Source of the DNA: Roseovarius mucosus
Lineage (GTDB): Bacteria; Pseudomonadota; Alphaproteobacteria; Rhodobacterales; Rhodobacteraceae
Assembly: GCF_002080415.1 (NCBI RefSeq)
Contig: NZ_CP020474.1
Span: forward strand, 1,544,001-1,608,000
Direction of reading: 5' to 3'
Length of the DNA stretch: 64,000 bases
Shown: positions 43,501-51,898 of the stretch, in pieces
Layout of the letters: every line of letters starts with the position of its first letter
Position numbering within the stretch: the first letter of the stretch is position 1
Program-made: the position numbers and the translations under genes
Notes under the pieces: generated by a model
The model's database searches: none
The model's input: only the letters and a program-made list of their open reading frames with translations
Told to the model about the DNA's origin: nothing

Positions 43501-46500
43501 ATGCCCAGTGGCGTGGTTTGCCCAGACAACCGCCCGGCAATCCCATCATCATAGGCCATCGTGGTAACCTGATTGCGGCTGTCGTCTGAGCCGTGAAACT
43601 TGGTATGCGCCGTTGGCAAGGTGCCGGTTTCGTCAAAGGTCACGCTTTCGATTTTCGACAGATTGTCGGACATTTCCACGACGTTGCCGAACCTGTCATA
43701 GGCCATATTCTTGAGCAGCGTATGGGTGGCGCTGTGCCAGTCGGCAATCTCTGGCGGAACATCTGCCAGACTGGAGAATACGTCGATCGCCCGCATTCCC
43801 AGACGCCCCCCATTTTCCGGCAGGTAGGCAAAGCGTTCCCGCGACAGAAGGCGCGTGCCTGCCACGGTTCGCCGCGCCGATGCGGCGTTGACAATGCCAA
43901 GCGGTGCCAAAGTGGCGCGCGCCTCTGAGTAATCGGTTTCCGTCACCCGCGCATAGCCGGGCATGACCTGGCCCTCTGGGCCGGTCAGTTCGACCACGGT
44001 TTCGGTTTCGCGGCCCGCATAGTTGAATTCGTCGAATTCCGCGAAGATGCGCGTCTTGACCGGGTTCACGCATTCTGTGTCGCTTGGCTCTTGCACGTGC
44101 TGTGGCCCCGCCGCAGCGGTCAGCCTTTCCTCGGTCTTGCGCAGCCAGCTGACATTGGCAATCCCAGTAGGCGCTGTCTGCCATGTATTGCTTTCACAGG
44201 ACAGCATCGCGCCGGGCGTCGGCAATTTCTGGGCCCGTGTCGCAGTAGACAGCGAATGTAGCCCCGCCGCATTCGGATCGAGCGACGCGGACCCGGCAGC
44301 TGCAGCAAGCAGCACCGGATCGGCATCGACCGCGTAGGTCTGCCGGATACGCAACTTGCCAGCAAGGTGAAGGTCGGCTGTCACATCGGCAAAGGCGTAA
44401 TATTGCTCGAACGCGATCGAAGATTTCTGGGTATCCGCCCCGCCCACGAATTCGTCGCCATAGGTGACACGCTCGACCTCGGAAAAGCCGATGAAGCGGC
44501 GGTTGATCACGTCATAGAAGGGCTTGTGGTAGAAGTATTCCTCGACCTGCACATCGCGCCGCGCCGCGTTTGCCACGCCTTCAGAGGTGACCATCTGTTT
44601 TGCCACCACCACCGGAAAATGCAGCGTCGCGGTTTCGCGCCCCGCCGCGCGATCGCGCAGCATCTCGTCGGTGGAGGTTGCATAGCGGATGTCGTGCCGC
44701 CGCCCGCTCTCGAAACTCACCACTGTCAGCAGGTTGGCCTTGACCAGTTGAATCTCTGTGGTGCGATTGAAATCAATCACCACGACCGGCGCAATCTCTG
44801 GTCCACTCGCCTGTTGGAACACGATGATTTCCGCCTGCCCGTCGGCATCCAGATCAGCCACGCGCGAGCGGAAGGAATTGGGCGCATTGCCCACCTGCAC
44901 CCGAGCATTCAACGACAGCCGCAGGCTTTCATCCGCAAAAGAGCCATCGCCAAAGCCCAGCCAAATCTGAATCTCGTCGGTACGGCTGCCCATCGAGGCA
45001 AAGTCGCGCACCCCATCGCCATTGGCATCCACGTACCACATCGACTGCACGTTGTCGGACGGGCTCATGCCCCTTATCGCGGTGAACCGCCCTGCCCCGC
45101 ATTTTGGGTCATTCAAGCGCATATCCCCCCAGAGCAGCGCACCCGCCTCGCGGCTGAAAATGTTGCCCTGGTTCTCGTAGATGCAAAACCCCTGATCAGC
45201 GACGTTGATCGTCACCAGATCGGGCAATCGATCACCATTCACATCCGTCAGCCGGGTCGACTGGCGGCTCAAGAGGCCCCCATCTTGGCTGTCCATCGGC
45301 AGCACCTTGGACACCCGAGCGAAATTGATCGCATGGCCCCCGTCTGGCTGGCGTCGGGTAAGGTTGAGGTAAATCAGCGCCTCGGTCCGGCCATTGGCAT
45401 CAAGCCGCGTCGCGACAATGTCGCTTAGACCATCAAGGTTCACATCCACAAAGCGGCCATTTCCGTCCGAGAACAGCGACGGTGAAATCCCGTCCAGCGG
45501 AATCGCCCGCCCGATATAGGGGAAATCCCCGACCGCGTTGCCGTTAAAGACATGCAGCAGACCGTCCTCGACCTCTAGAATATCGGCATAGGTGTCACCG
45601 GTGATGTCAGCGAAATGGAACCGGTTCTCAACCAGCCTCGGCGTGATCTCGCGCGTCAGGCCAGAGGCTGTCGTGCGCGTCAGCTTCAGTGGGATAGACG
45701 TCTCAAAGGCCGATTCCAGAGCCCCTTCACCCAAGTGCACCCGGGTCACTTCGGTGTCGCTGGTCTGCACCACGTCAAGCAGCGCATCCATGTTCAGATC
45801 GGCAAGTTCCAAGTTTTGCGGCGAAATATCCCCCGCAAAAGCCAGGTTTGGCGCGGGAAAGACAAGCTCCCGCTCGGCCAGCTCTGCCGCCGTCCAGCTT
45901 GAATAGTCAAACCGCAGATCGGGGTAGCGCAGCGTATCATCGCCAAGCGCAGAGCCGCCGGTGTTGCCAAAGCGATAGACCGCGCGCAGCTGGTCTAGAA
46001 CATTGACCGAATTGGGGTCGATCTCGCCCGCAAGGTCGGATTCGGCCATGGCCTGACAATCGGGATGGGTGCGCACGGTGAATTCGGTATTGTCATTCAG
46101 CGACCGGCCGATAAAGGCCATGCACCACTGGTCATAGACATCACCTGCGAAACTTGCCGTCACTTTGCCGTAGAGCTTGGGGTTCTGCTGACGCACTCCG
46201 GCGATATGGCTGACAAGGCTGGCGCGCGTGTCGATCAGATCGAAATCATAACGACTTTGCCCCCCGGCAAAGGCCACCCCGGTCAGGTAGGACCGTTCTC
46301 CGTGCTTTTCATATTCATAGCGCACTGCGTCACGGTTGGTGTTGACGCTCATCACCAGCGGCCAGCGGGTGATCGTGGGTTCGGCCGTCGCGAAATTGCC
46401 CTCGGCCACACCCTCGGCGCCAGAGAAATACATCCGGCTGCCATCCGCCATGCGCAGCTCAAACCCGGCTGGGATCGTTATTACCTCTTGCTCACCGGTA

Positions 46501-47009
46501 CGGTCCAGCACGACCACCTCGAACGGCATATCGCGGCGCACGAACACCATCTGTTCTTCGGCCACTTCCGGGCGATAGCTCGGCAAACCGTCTATCTCGC
46601 CCAGATAGACCAGCCGCGCGCCCTGAAAGCTCAGCCGGTGAAAGAAATCGCCATCCAGCTTCCTGCCCGGAATGGCGGTGCCGAAATCCTGGTTCACGAT
46701 CACCGAAGACCCGGTAAAGGACCATCCCACGCCCAGCCCCGACCCGCTGTCCCCCGCGAACTGGTTGTAGCTCAGGAAGAGGCCCGGACCGAACTTGCCT
46801 CGCTGCGGCAGCTCTGGCAGCGGCAGCGAAAAGTTGGCCGACCCGGTGTTGGCGTTGAGCTGGAACGCCCCCTCCTCTTGGCTGACCGTGCCGCCCGCAG
46901 ATGGCAGCTGGATCACCGAAGAGGCGGATTTGTCATCAGCGGCGAACCCGCCCACAGGTAGGACCGCGAGCATGGCGGCGACAGGAAACGCTGTGTAAAA
47001 TCGTGTCAT
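40569..47009 (-). CDS. Secreted SpvB/FG-GAP/RHS polymorphic toxin with an M91-type metallopeptidase tip
   Basis: A 2146-aa protein. A Sec signal (MTRFYTAFPVAAMLAVLPVG) is followed by an SpvB-type domain starting SSVIQLPSAGGTVS. Next come about six FG-GAP/VCBS calcium loops (DVNLDGLSD, DVNGDRLPD, DANGDGVRD) and a long series of RHS/YD repeats. The RHS core closes with GLYYYGARYYDPALGRF and ends DPTGLEG near residue 1947. The last ~199 residues are the variable tip, with HELIH (40758-40772) and HEEIRTTG as in M91 (NleD-like) peptidases. ATG 47009 has AAAGGA upstream. TcB/TcC and SpvB relatives build a hollow cocoon around such a tip; a Sec signal on a single SpvB-RHS chain is unusual. Seventh gene of its operon. 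Confidence 0.9.
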   Translation of the reverse strand: MTRFYTAFPVAAMLAVLPVGGFAADDKSASSVIQLPSAGGTVSQEEGAFQLNANTGSANFSLPLPELPQRGKFGPGLFLSYNQFAGDSGSGLGVGWSFTGSSVIVNQDFGTAIPGRKLDGDFFHRLSFQGARLVYLGEIDGLPSYRPEVAEEQMVFVRRDMPFEVVVLDRTGEQEVITIPAGFELRMADGSRMYFSGAEGVAEGNFATAEPTITRWPLVMSVNTNRDAVRYEYEKHGERSYLTGVAFAGGQSRYDFDLIDTRASLVSHIAGVRQQNPKLYGKVTASFAGDVYDQWCMAFIGRSLNDNTEFTVRTHPDCQAMAESDLAGEIDPNSVNVLDQLRAVYRFGNTGGSALGDDTLRYPDLRFDYSSWTAAELAERELVFPAPNLAFAGDISPQNLELADLNMDALLDVVQTSDTEVTRVHLGEGALESAFETSIPLKLTRTTASGLTREITPRLVENRFHFADITGDTYADILEVEDGLLHVFNGNAVGDFPYIGRAIPLDGISPSLFSDGNGRFVDVNLDGLSDIVATRLDANGRTEALIYLNLTRRQPDGGHAINFARVSKVLPMDSQDGGLLSRQSTRLTDVNGDRLPDLVTINVADQGFCIYENQGNIFSREAGALLWGDMRLNDPKCGAGRFTAIRGMSPSDNVQSMWYVDANGDGVRDFASMGSRTDEIQIWLGFGDGSFADESLRLSLNARVQVGNAPNSFRSRVADLDADGQAEIIVFQQASGPEIAPVVVIDFNRTTEIQLVKANLLTVVSFESGRRHDIRYATSTDEMLRDRAAGRETATLHFPVVVAKQMVTSEGVANAARRDVQVEEYFYHKPFYDVINRRFIGFSEVERVTYGDEFVGGADTQKSSIAFEQYYAFADVTADLHLAGKLRIRQTYAVDADPVLLAAAAGSASLDPNAAGLHSLSTATRAQKLPTPGAMLSCESNTWQTAPTGIANVSWLRKTEERLTAAAGPQHVQEPSDTECVNPVKTRIFAEFDEFNYAGRETETVVELTGPEGQVMPGYARVTETDYSEARATLAPLGIVNAASARRTVAGTRLLSRERFAYLPENGGRLGMRAIDVFSSLADVPPEIADWHSATHTLLKNMAYDRFGNVVEMSDNLSKIESVTFDETGTLPTAHTKFHGSDDSRNQVTTMAYDDGIAGRLSGQTTPLGMEINYDYDALGRKLRELSADGSEKRYAYRFGLNGAPSMILTSLRRYPSAADTPEGESEFVRSLAAFNARGNQLAEMEDVAEGGVRMFKYSEFNRNELLSFRWTPYMTETVPDVEAAFASGQVPEPERRHGNAYRYDGLGRMIEETHPSGKFSTQSYAPWGMTTITTYEDQHGGSMSVEEHRLVNDVGVHAVMIGDASGTSLVTRFDRDGFGYLTAIRLAGEEAPRQFRFNSVGDMEFQQIPGLGTHYYFYDERGRQWSKARIAEDGTTDVIAFEYDLLNRKLLETVNGEDRIRYAYDVTETLQVAAAFETPIPLPLGKHTRIEVIDPNGRHDSIQRFGWDANGRMVQNEIEIAGEVFAESFHQTLDGRINRATGPGGLGYDFALGPDRNLRRVAITHPDFSGPETVIEDITYNPESRIDQIAYRAGAVTELTYNRETLFLEEIVTRTGDGTALQDISMTFNGNGSITEIVDRLAAGPAPAHGHVDRSGTFHYDFRNQLVRYLRYGEHAAFEYTDAGAFSRNDEMAAGETLVPPSDADTDLIPVGASAAPYSFDGFGQLAASPKVTATVFDAYGRLIRAQTLEHDVFFGYDQTGRRTYKDVVPLDDAGAAELYLFPTETFHRGPKGDESFVNIGSTRLVRMEHGTGRWFYYLKDHLDSSDYVMTSAGVPVEQMLYRAYGTEHQPQILSSDWASHEEAVADEKPREKTHHRFTGKYLDDATGLYYYGARYYDPALGRFISPDPLYLSDPERCVGNTIACTLFAYANNNPMSFIDPTGLEGIVQGDEAYRRQVEESLQRVDPTARVDMETGEISQSWLHGLWLDIKSFFTGETNFDTGRELVSRIVEDPQTTTISFQANAAGGARADGQPFTSSTPGDINLVYDPSYLPALPEYDASTGTLSYETPDPGVVLGHELIHATHGMRGDVGSAIVNYTGLDGSPQSAWHEEIRTTGVGGVNSPDDITENDLREMLGINPRNHY

Positions 47010-47045
47010 GACAAGGTCCTTTCGGTTGGGACGTAGGATCGACAA

Positions 47046-49841
47046 TCAGGGGTTTGACGGTGTGATGATGATCGGCACCGGCTGTAAGAAGTCGCGTCGG
47101 ATCACCACGTTGGGATCGACCAGATTCGAATTGAGAATGAATTGTGGCTCTCGCTGGCAGATCACCAAGATCGGAACAGTGTTCTGCAACCCGCAAACCG
47201 GGTTACCCTTGATGTAGGGGTTTTTGCTGAGCAACGGGGTGATCTGATTGAGTTGCGCGATCTTGTTGTCCCGCAGATCGAGAAAGGACAGCTGCGGCAG
47301 CCCGGAAATCCCGCTGGTCACGGTCAGGCGGTTCTTGCGCAGGTTGAGGCTTTTGAGTTTGGAATACCGGCTGACCGCGCTTGGGTTCGCGATCTGGTTT
47401 TCCGTCACATAGAGGTGTTCGAGATCCTGTGAAAAGACAATTGGAATGGTGCCAAGCTGGTTCTTGCTCAGGTTCAGGGTTTTGAGCTTGCGCAACTGCC
47501 GCATCGGCTGCACATCCCTGATGTTGTTGTCATAAAGAAGCAGACTGGTCAGTTCCGGCATCCCGGCGATAGGAGCCACGTTGCTGATCTGCTTGGCATT
47601 GAGGTTCAACGATGTGACGCTGCGCGCCCATTCGTTGACGCCCCGGCAATTCTGGCTGCTCTGGCCCGCGCCCGCGGCCACCGCCATGATCGCGTCCACC
47701 GTACGCCTTGCATCGCCCAGCATCCCGATCTGAAACCTGTGCACGAGGCAATAGGTCAGCATCGAATTCATCACGACCGGCGCGTTCCACATCGTCGCGG
47801 TTTGCAGGCTTGGCAATTCGTCCAGAACGCGGATGTCGCGGATCTGGGTGTCGCGGAAATTGACCGATTGCAACTCTGGCATGTTGCGCAGAGCCCAAAG
47901 TTCGGCAATCGGGTTCGAAGAGATGTCGAGGTTCCGCAGCGCGCGCAAGTTGATCAGGCTGTCGTCATCCTCGAGCCCGGTATTCGAGGCATCGACAAAT
48001 TGCAGCCGTTGCAGGAACCGCAGGTTGCTCACTTCGCCAACGGGGTTGTTGTCCAGCAAAACGTTCGTCGCGCTTTCAGCCACCCGGATGTAATCCAGCG
48101 TGGTCAGCCCGCGATCGCGCAGGTTGATTGTCGACATGGTCTTTAGCCGGCTTTCCGATGACCTGCAGGTTTGCGTCTGTGATATGCTCAATAGCGCGCC
48201 AACCTCTGTGCGATGCGCCTCACTCAGCGTTTCTGGTTCGTTGCGCAGGATGCAGGCCGACAGGTAGTCGCCGAAGGTCACCGGATTGCCCGCCATGCGC
48301 AGAGTGGTCAGCCGCTCCAGCGCGGCCAGGGGCCGCACATCGATGATCGCGTTATTCGATAAATCAAGCGTGATGATCTGCGTCAGCGCGGCCAGTGCCG
48401 AGACATCGGTGATCGTGTTGTCGGCAAGGTTCAACGATGTCAGATGGCTGAGGGTCGCGAGTGGTCCAAGCTCTGACAGGGTCTTGCCGGTGATCGTCAG
48501 CGCATTCGAGGAATTAAGTACGGTTGCCGCCCCCGAACAGGTGCTTTGCCCGGTGACTTCGATCATCGCGCGGATCGTGGCGCCGGTCTGGGTGGGCTCA
48601 TCGCGCAACTGCACGCAAAAGGTGATGAAATCCGTGGGGCCACCGGTGGAGGCTGGATTGCCCGCGAGCTTGAATTCCACCTCGCTTCCAAAATTGGCCA
48701 GTTCGCTGAAATCGTCGATTTCGTTGTTGGAAAGGTCGAGTAACGTGAGCTGCGACAGACCAACCAGCACGCCGATGTCATCCGAGGTCAGCTCGTTTCG
48801 CGCCAAATCCAGCTCTGTCAGCTGGGTCAGAAATTGCAGAGGGGCGATGGTGTCCGGCACATTGCCGGGCAAGGACAGTTGTTGCAGCAGCGGCAGCGAC
48901 GAAATCGGCCGCAAGTCGCTGATAGTGTTTCCACCCAGATCAAGCGAGGTTAGGTTCACCAAGGTGGCCAGTGCGGCCACATTGGCAATCCGGTTGTCGC
49001 TGAGATCCAGGAACTGCAACGCGGTCAGCCCTGCCAGTGGCGAGACATCCGAAATCTGGTTGCCCGCAAGCGACAGCGAGTTCAGATGCGACAGTGTCGC
49101 CAGCGGTGCCAGCGACTGCGCTCCGCTATTGTCGAGGTTCCGGCTTGTAACCGCGGTGAGGAAGTCCTGTGCCTGCCTGCAGGCCACCGTATTGCCCAGC
49201 GCGCCCGGCCCGCCCGGGGTGCCATTGAGGATCGCGCGCATTGTCGCTTCCTCTTCCGGCGTCAGGTCTCCTTTGGTGCACCAAGCGGCAAAGGTCTGGG
49301 GTGCCGTTTCGATGGGGGCGGCCCCCGGGCGGCACGCAATCTCGTGGATCCGGCCTGCGAAAAACAGGGTCGGGTCGCCCGGCGTGGCATTGGCAAGGTC
49401 AAGGTTCAGTGCCTCTACCAAGGCCGCACAGCCGGGGATATAGATCCGGTCGTGGGCCGCCTCGCTGCCGATATCAGCCTTGAATTGCAGGTAATGGATC
49501 AGCCCCTGCGACGTGTTCGCGGCAAAGACCGTGATCGGGTAATTCTCTGAGCTTGGGCAAAGTAGCGGGTTCTCCGCCGGGGCCGCATCAACGATGCTCT
49601 GATCGGTCGGATCAATGATCTGACTGGACGGGATCAGGAACCCCAACGCGGCAATCATCGTCTCTTCGTCGGACTGGCTTTCGCAGCGCACCCGATATCC
49701 CCGGCCTTCAGAAATCACCACCGGGTAATGCAGCCGGTCGCCCAAAATGTCAGTGACCAGCACCACGCTGACCTCTTGCGCCTTTGCGGGAAGGGCCAGC
49801 GCCAACACGATGAATAGAGGGGCAAGAAAGCGAAGCGTCAT
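47046..49841 (-). CDS. Secreted internalin-like leucine-rich repeat protein with four Cys-bounded modules
   Basis: A 931-aa exported protein with a signal at residues 1-21. After an N-terminal domain of ~160 residues there are four blocks of 21-22-residue LRRs (LxxLxxLxLxxNxIxDVxPL; e.g. LSLAGNQISDVSPL). Before each block lies a ~35-residue linker bounded by a Cys pair: C188/C221, C409/C435, C530/C559, C698/C732. A short C-terminal tail carries two more cysteines near residues 883 and 895. Internalin-type LRRs bind protein or glycan surfaces, so a host- or target-recognition role is inferred. It starts 18 nt after the preceding gene and ends 36 nt before the RHS toxin. Confidence 0.88.
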   Translation of the reverse strand: MTLRFLAPLFIVLALALPAKAQEVSVVLVTDILGDRLHYPVVISEGRGYRVRCESQSDEETMIAALGFLIPSSQIIDPTDQSIVDAAPAENPLLCPSSENYPITVFAANTSQGLIHYLQFKADIGSEAAHDRIYIPGCAALVEALNLDLANATPGDPTLFFAGRIHEIACRPGAAPIETAPQTFAAWCTKGDLTPEEEATMRAILNGTPGGPGALGNTVACRQAQDFLTAVTSRNLDNSGAQSLAPLATLSHLNSLSLAGNQISDVSPLAGLTALQFLDLSDNRIANVAALATLVNLTSLDLGGNTISDLRPISSLPLLQQLSLPGNVPDTIAPLQFLTQLTELDLARNELTSDDIGVLVGLSQLTLLDLSNNEIDDFSELANFGSEVEFKLAGNPASTGGPTDFITFCVQLRDEPTQTGATIRAMIEVTGQSTCSGAATVLNSSNALTITGKTLSELGPLATLSHLTSLNLADNTITDVSALAALTQIITLDLSNNAIIDVRPLAALERLTTLRMAGNPVTFGDYLSACILRNEPETLSEAHRTEVGALLSISQTQTCRSSESRLKTMSTINLRDRGLTTLDYIRVAESATNVLLDNNPVGEVSNLRFLQRLQFVDASNTGLEDDDSLINLRALRNLDISSNPIAELWALRNMPELQSVNFRDTQIRDIRVLDELPSLQTATMWNAPVVMNSMLTYCLVHRFQIGMLGDARRTVDAIMAVAAGAGQSSQNCRGVNEWARSVTSLNLNAKQISNVAPIAGMPELTSLLLYDNNIRDVQPMRQLRKLKTLNLSKNQLGTIPIVFSQDLEHLYVTENQIANPSAVSRYSKLKSLNLRKNRLTVTSGISGLPQLSFLDLRDNKIAQLNQITPLLSKNPYIKGNPVCGLQNTVPILVICQREPQFILNSNLVDPNVVIRRDFLQPVPIIITPSNP

Positions 49842-49859
49842 GGGTCTAATCCCTTCATT

Positions 49860-51818
49860 TTATTCAAGTATCTGGACGGTTCCCGCTCCGCAGGAGGGCC
49901 GGGTGTTATCCGCGGTCAGATTGTTACCGGGCAGGGTGAAGATGGCGGCGCTGCCCGCAGTCCAAAATGTGCCGACACAGGCAAATCCCTGCGCTGTCGA
50001 TTGCATCAGCTGCGCCTCTGAAGCGCCGCGAAACTGCAGCGCTGTAGATGACCCGCTTTGCGCATCGGTGCTGACCAGCCGCAGGTTCGTGGCGTCGAGG
50101 GTCGCGTTGAAAAGCGACGCGCCCACCCGGCCAGTCAGCGTTACATTGCTCAGGATCATTTCCGCCCCGGCAGAGGCTGAAATCGCATACCGCGCCGATC
50201 CGAGCGTTGTGGGTGCCCCCGGTGCCCCACTGATCGCCAGCCGACTGTTGGACCCTTGCACCGCGATGGTGCCTGCCTGAACCCGCGTCGCCCGCGCATA
50301 ATATGCGCCAGAACAGAGTGAAATGCCCCGTTCCGGCGGCAGCCCGGCATCGCCATCGGCCACCATAATCACCCCATCGGTGACCAGAGTGCCGCCATCG
50401 GAATGCAGCCCGATCGCCTCTTGCGGCACCTCCTCCAGACGCCGCCGGAGAGTTACGTCGCGCAGCATTAACCTGAGATCGCCTCGGCTATGGATCATCA
50501 CGCGGGGCGAGGACAAAAGACAGGGCGACGCCGCGCCAGAGGCACCTGCGGGAACCGTCAAGATGGCCCGTTCAAGCCCGGGCATCGGGGCGATCTCGAC
50601 CTCAGCAAAGCCCCGCTCTGCGTCGATCATGAGCGGCACTGTTGCTGTTACGGCCTCAGGCAGATGCACGATGAGTCGCGTCTTGCCAGCGCAGGAACCG
50701 CTGGCATGGAAGACTTCCGGCACCAGCGGCAGGCCCGGCCCGATCACCCTTATGCAGGTCGCCGCACGCGCCGCGTTACAACGCATCGCCGCCGCTTGAC
50801 CGGCCCCCAAGTGCGCCGCCCGAGCCATGGATTTCCAATCGCCCTCGCCCGGCACGATGCCCAAGGCACTGGCCACCGCCGCACAGCCCTGTAGCCAGAG
50901 CGCCCGCCCGTCAGCAAAACGCAGACCCGACAGGTCCCGCCCCAGAATATCGAGCGCGGCCGGCGTCTGTTCCACGCCCTCAAAGCTCAGCGCAACGTCG
51001 ATCCCCGGCAGGGCAAAGAAACCATGGCTGTGATCATATCCATCACAATTCCGCGTGCAGATGTCAGCAAAGAGCGCCGATTGCACCGCCTCCAGCTCCT
51101 CGAAACCCAAGGGCGACACCACGTCCTCCTCGGGTACGGCAAAGAGCATACGCAATGCGGCCTTTGCGGCCTCCAGTCTTGCGCCACCTTCAAGGAACAG
51201 GGGCGCAATCTCGACCCCATCGAGCCGCCGGATCGGCAGATATCCCCGCCCCTCGCCCATCGGAGCGCTGGCAACCAAGAGCGTATCGGGCAGCCCCGCC
51301 TCGCTCATGAAAAGCTCTGCACTATGCAAGGTCCAGCCCTCTGCACCGCTGTCGGCATCGGGGACCACCGGGCCCTGAGCCTCCGCCCCGGGCCCGCAAT
51401 TGATTGTCAAACGAAGCTCCAGCGGATCAGGCTGGCCAAAGCCCTGAAACCCCGCACCTTGCGCGCGTTCGCGAATGCTCAAGGCGGTCTTGATCGCCTC
51501 GCATTTCGCATCCACCGCGTAGAACCCCGCCCCGTTCGGCGCGGCCAGCAGATACCGCCCGTTTGCCGTCAGATCGGCCCAAATCGGCACGCTACCGGGC
51601 CATGCGGCCTCGGCCAAAGGTGGCGGGTTGCAGGGAATAGCGGGATGTGCGCCAAGTGCCGCGCTGTCCGTCAGATCGACCTGCGTTCGGTCTGAAATGG
51701 GCCGGTCATTCGGCATCTCGATCAGCGCCCTCACTGCGCCCTCGCTTGCGCAACCTGCAAGTTCCACCGCCTGACCGCCAAAAAGCGCCACGTAAACATC
51801 CACATTGTCGTCCGTCAC
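49860..51818 (-). CDS. Secreted protein with C-terminal beta-helix-like region; apparent frameshift at the 5' end
   Basis: The open frame from GTG 51818 gives 652 aa without a signal peptide. In frame immediately upstream, however, the DNA encodes GVLISLICLAAGAARAEEP, a clear signal peptide with no start codon of its own. An ATG at 51898, overlapping the previous stop as ATGA, would read into it if the GGGGG run at 51887-51891 had one more G. About 430 residues of unknown fold follow. The last ~220 residues contain repeated short strands (LRLMLRDVTLRRRL, MILSNVTLTGRVGASLFNA, LDATNLRLVSTDAQ), suggesting a right-handed parallel beta-helix. Possible surface-binding subunit of the toxin operon. 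Confidence 0.7.
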   Translation of the reverse strand: MTDDNVDVYVALFGGQAVELAGCASEGAVRALIEMPNDRPISDRTQVDLTDSAALGAHPAIPCNPPPLAEAAWPGSVPIWADLTANGRYLLAAPNGAGFYAVDAKCEAIKTALSIRERAQGAGFQGFGQPDPLELRLTINCGPGAEAQGPVVPDADSGAEGWTLHSAELFMSEAGLPDTLLVASAPMGEGRGYLPIRRLDGVEIAPLFLEGGARLEAAKAALRMLFAVPEEDVVSPLGFEELEAVQSALFADICTRNCDGYDHSHGFFALPGIDVALSFEGVEQTPAALDILGRDLSGLRFADGRALWLQGCAAVASALGIVPGEGDWKSMARAAHLGAGQAAAMRCNAARAATCIRVIGPGLPLVPEVFHASGSCAGKTRLIVHLPEAVTATVPLMIDAERGFAEVEIAPMPGLERAILTVPAGASGAASPCLLSSPRVMIHSRGDLRLMLRDVTLRRRLEEVPQEAIGLHSDGGTLVTDGVIMVADGDAGLPPERGISLCSGAYYARATRVQAGTIAVQGSNSRLAISGAPGAPTTLGSARYAISASAGAEMILSNVTLTGRVGASLFNATLDATNLRLVSTDAQSGSSTALQFRGASEAQLMQSTAQGFACVGTFWTAGSAAIFTLPGNNLTADNTRPSCGAGTVQILE

Positions 51819-51898
51819 ATACCGCGCCAGCGCGGGTTCCTCTGCCCGCGCGGCACCTGCCGCAAGGCAGATCAGCGAGATGAGTACCCCCTCCTCAT
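51819..51898 (-). other. Out-of-frame signal-peptide segment of the 652-aa gene
   Basis: The region holds an AGGAGG-like sequence, a G5 run (C5 on the plus strand, 51887-51891) and codons for a Sec signal in the frame of the downstream gene. Reading from ATG 51898 as written gives only eight codons before TGA. One extra G would give MRRG followed by the signal and the downstream protein. Either a sequencing indel, slipped-strand variation, or a rare start codon such as ATC explains it. Confidence 0.6.

Noticed and set aside
48286-49443. A Ser/Val-rich plus-strand frame of 385 codons
   Set aside because: It is the complement of the LRR repeats; its repetitiveness only mirrors the true gene.
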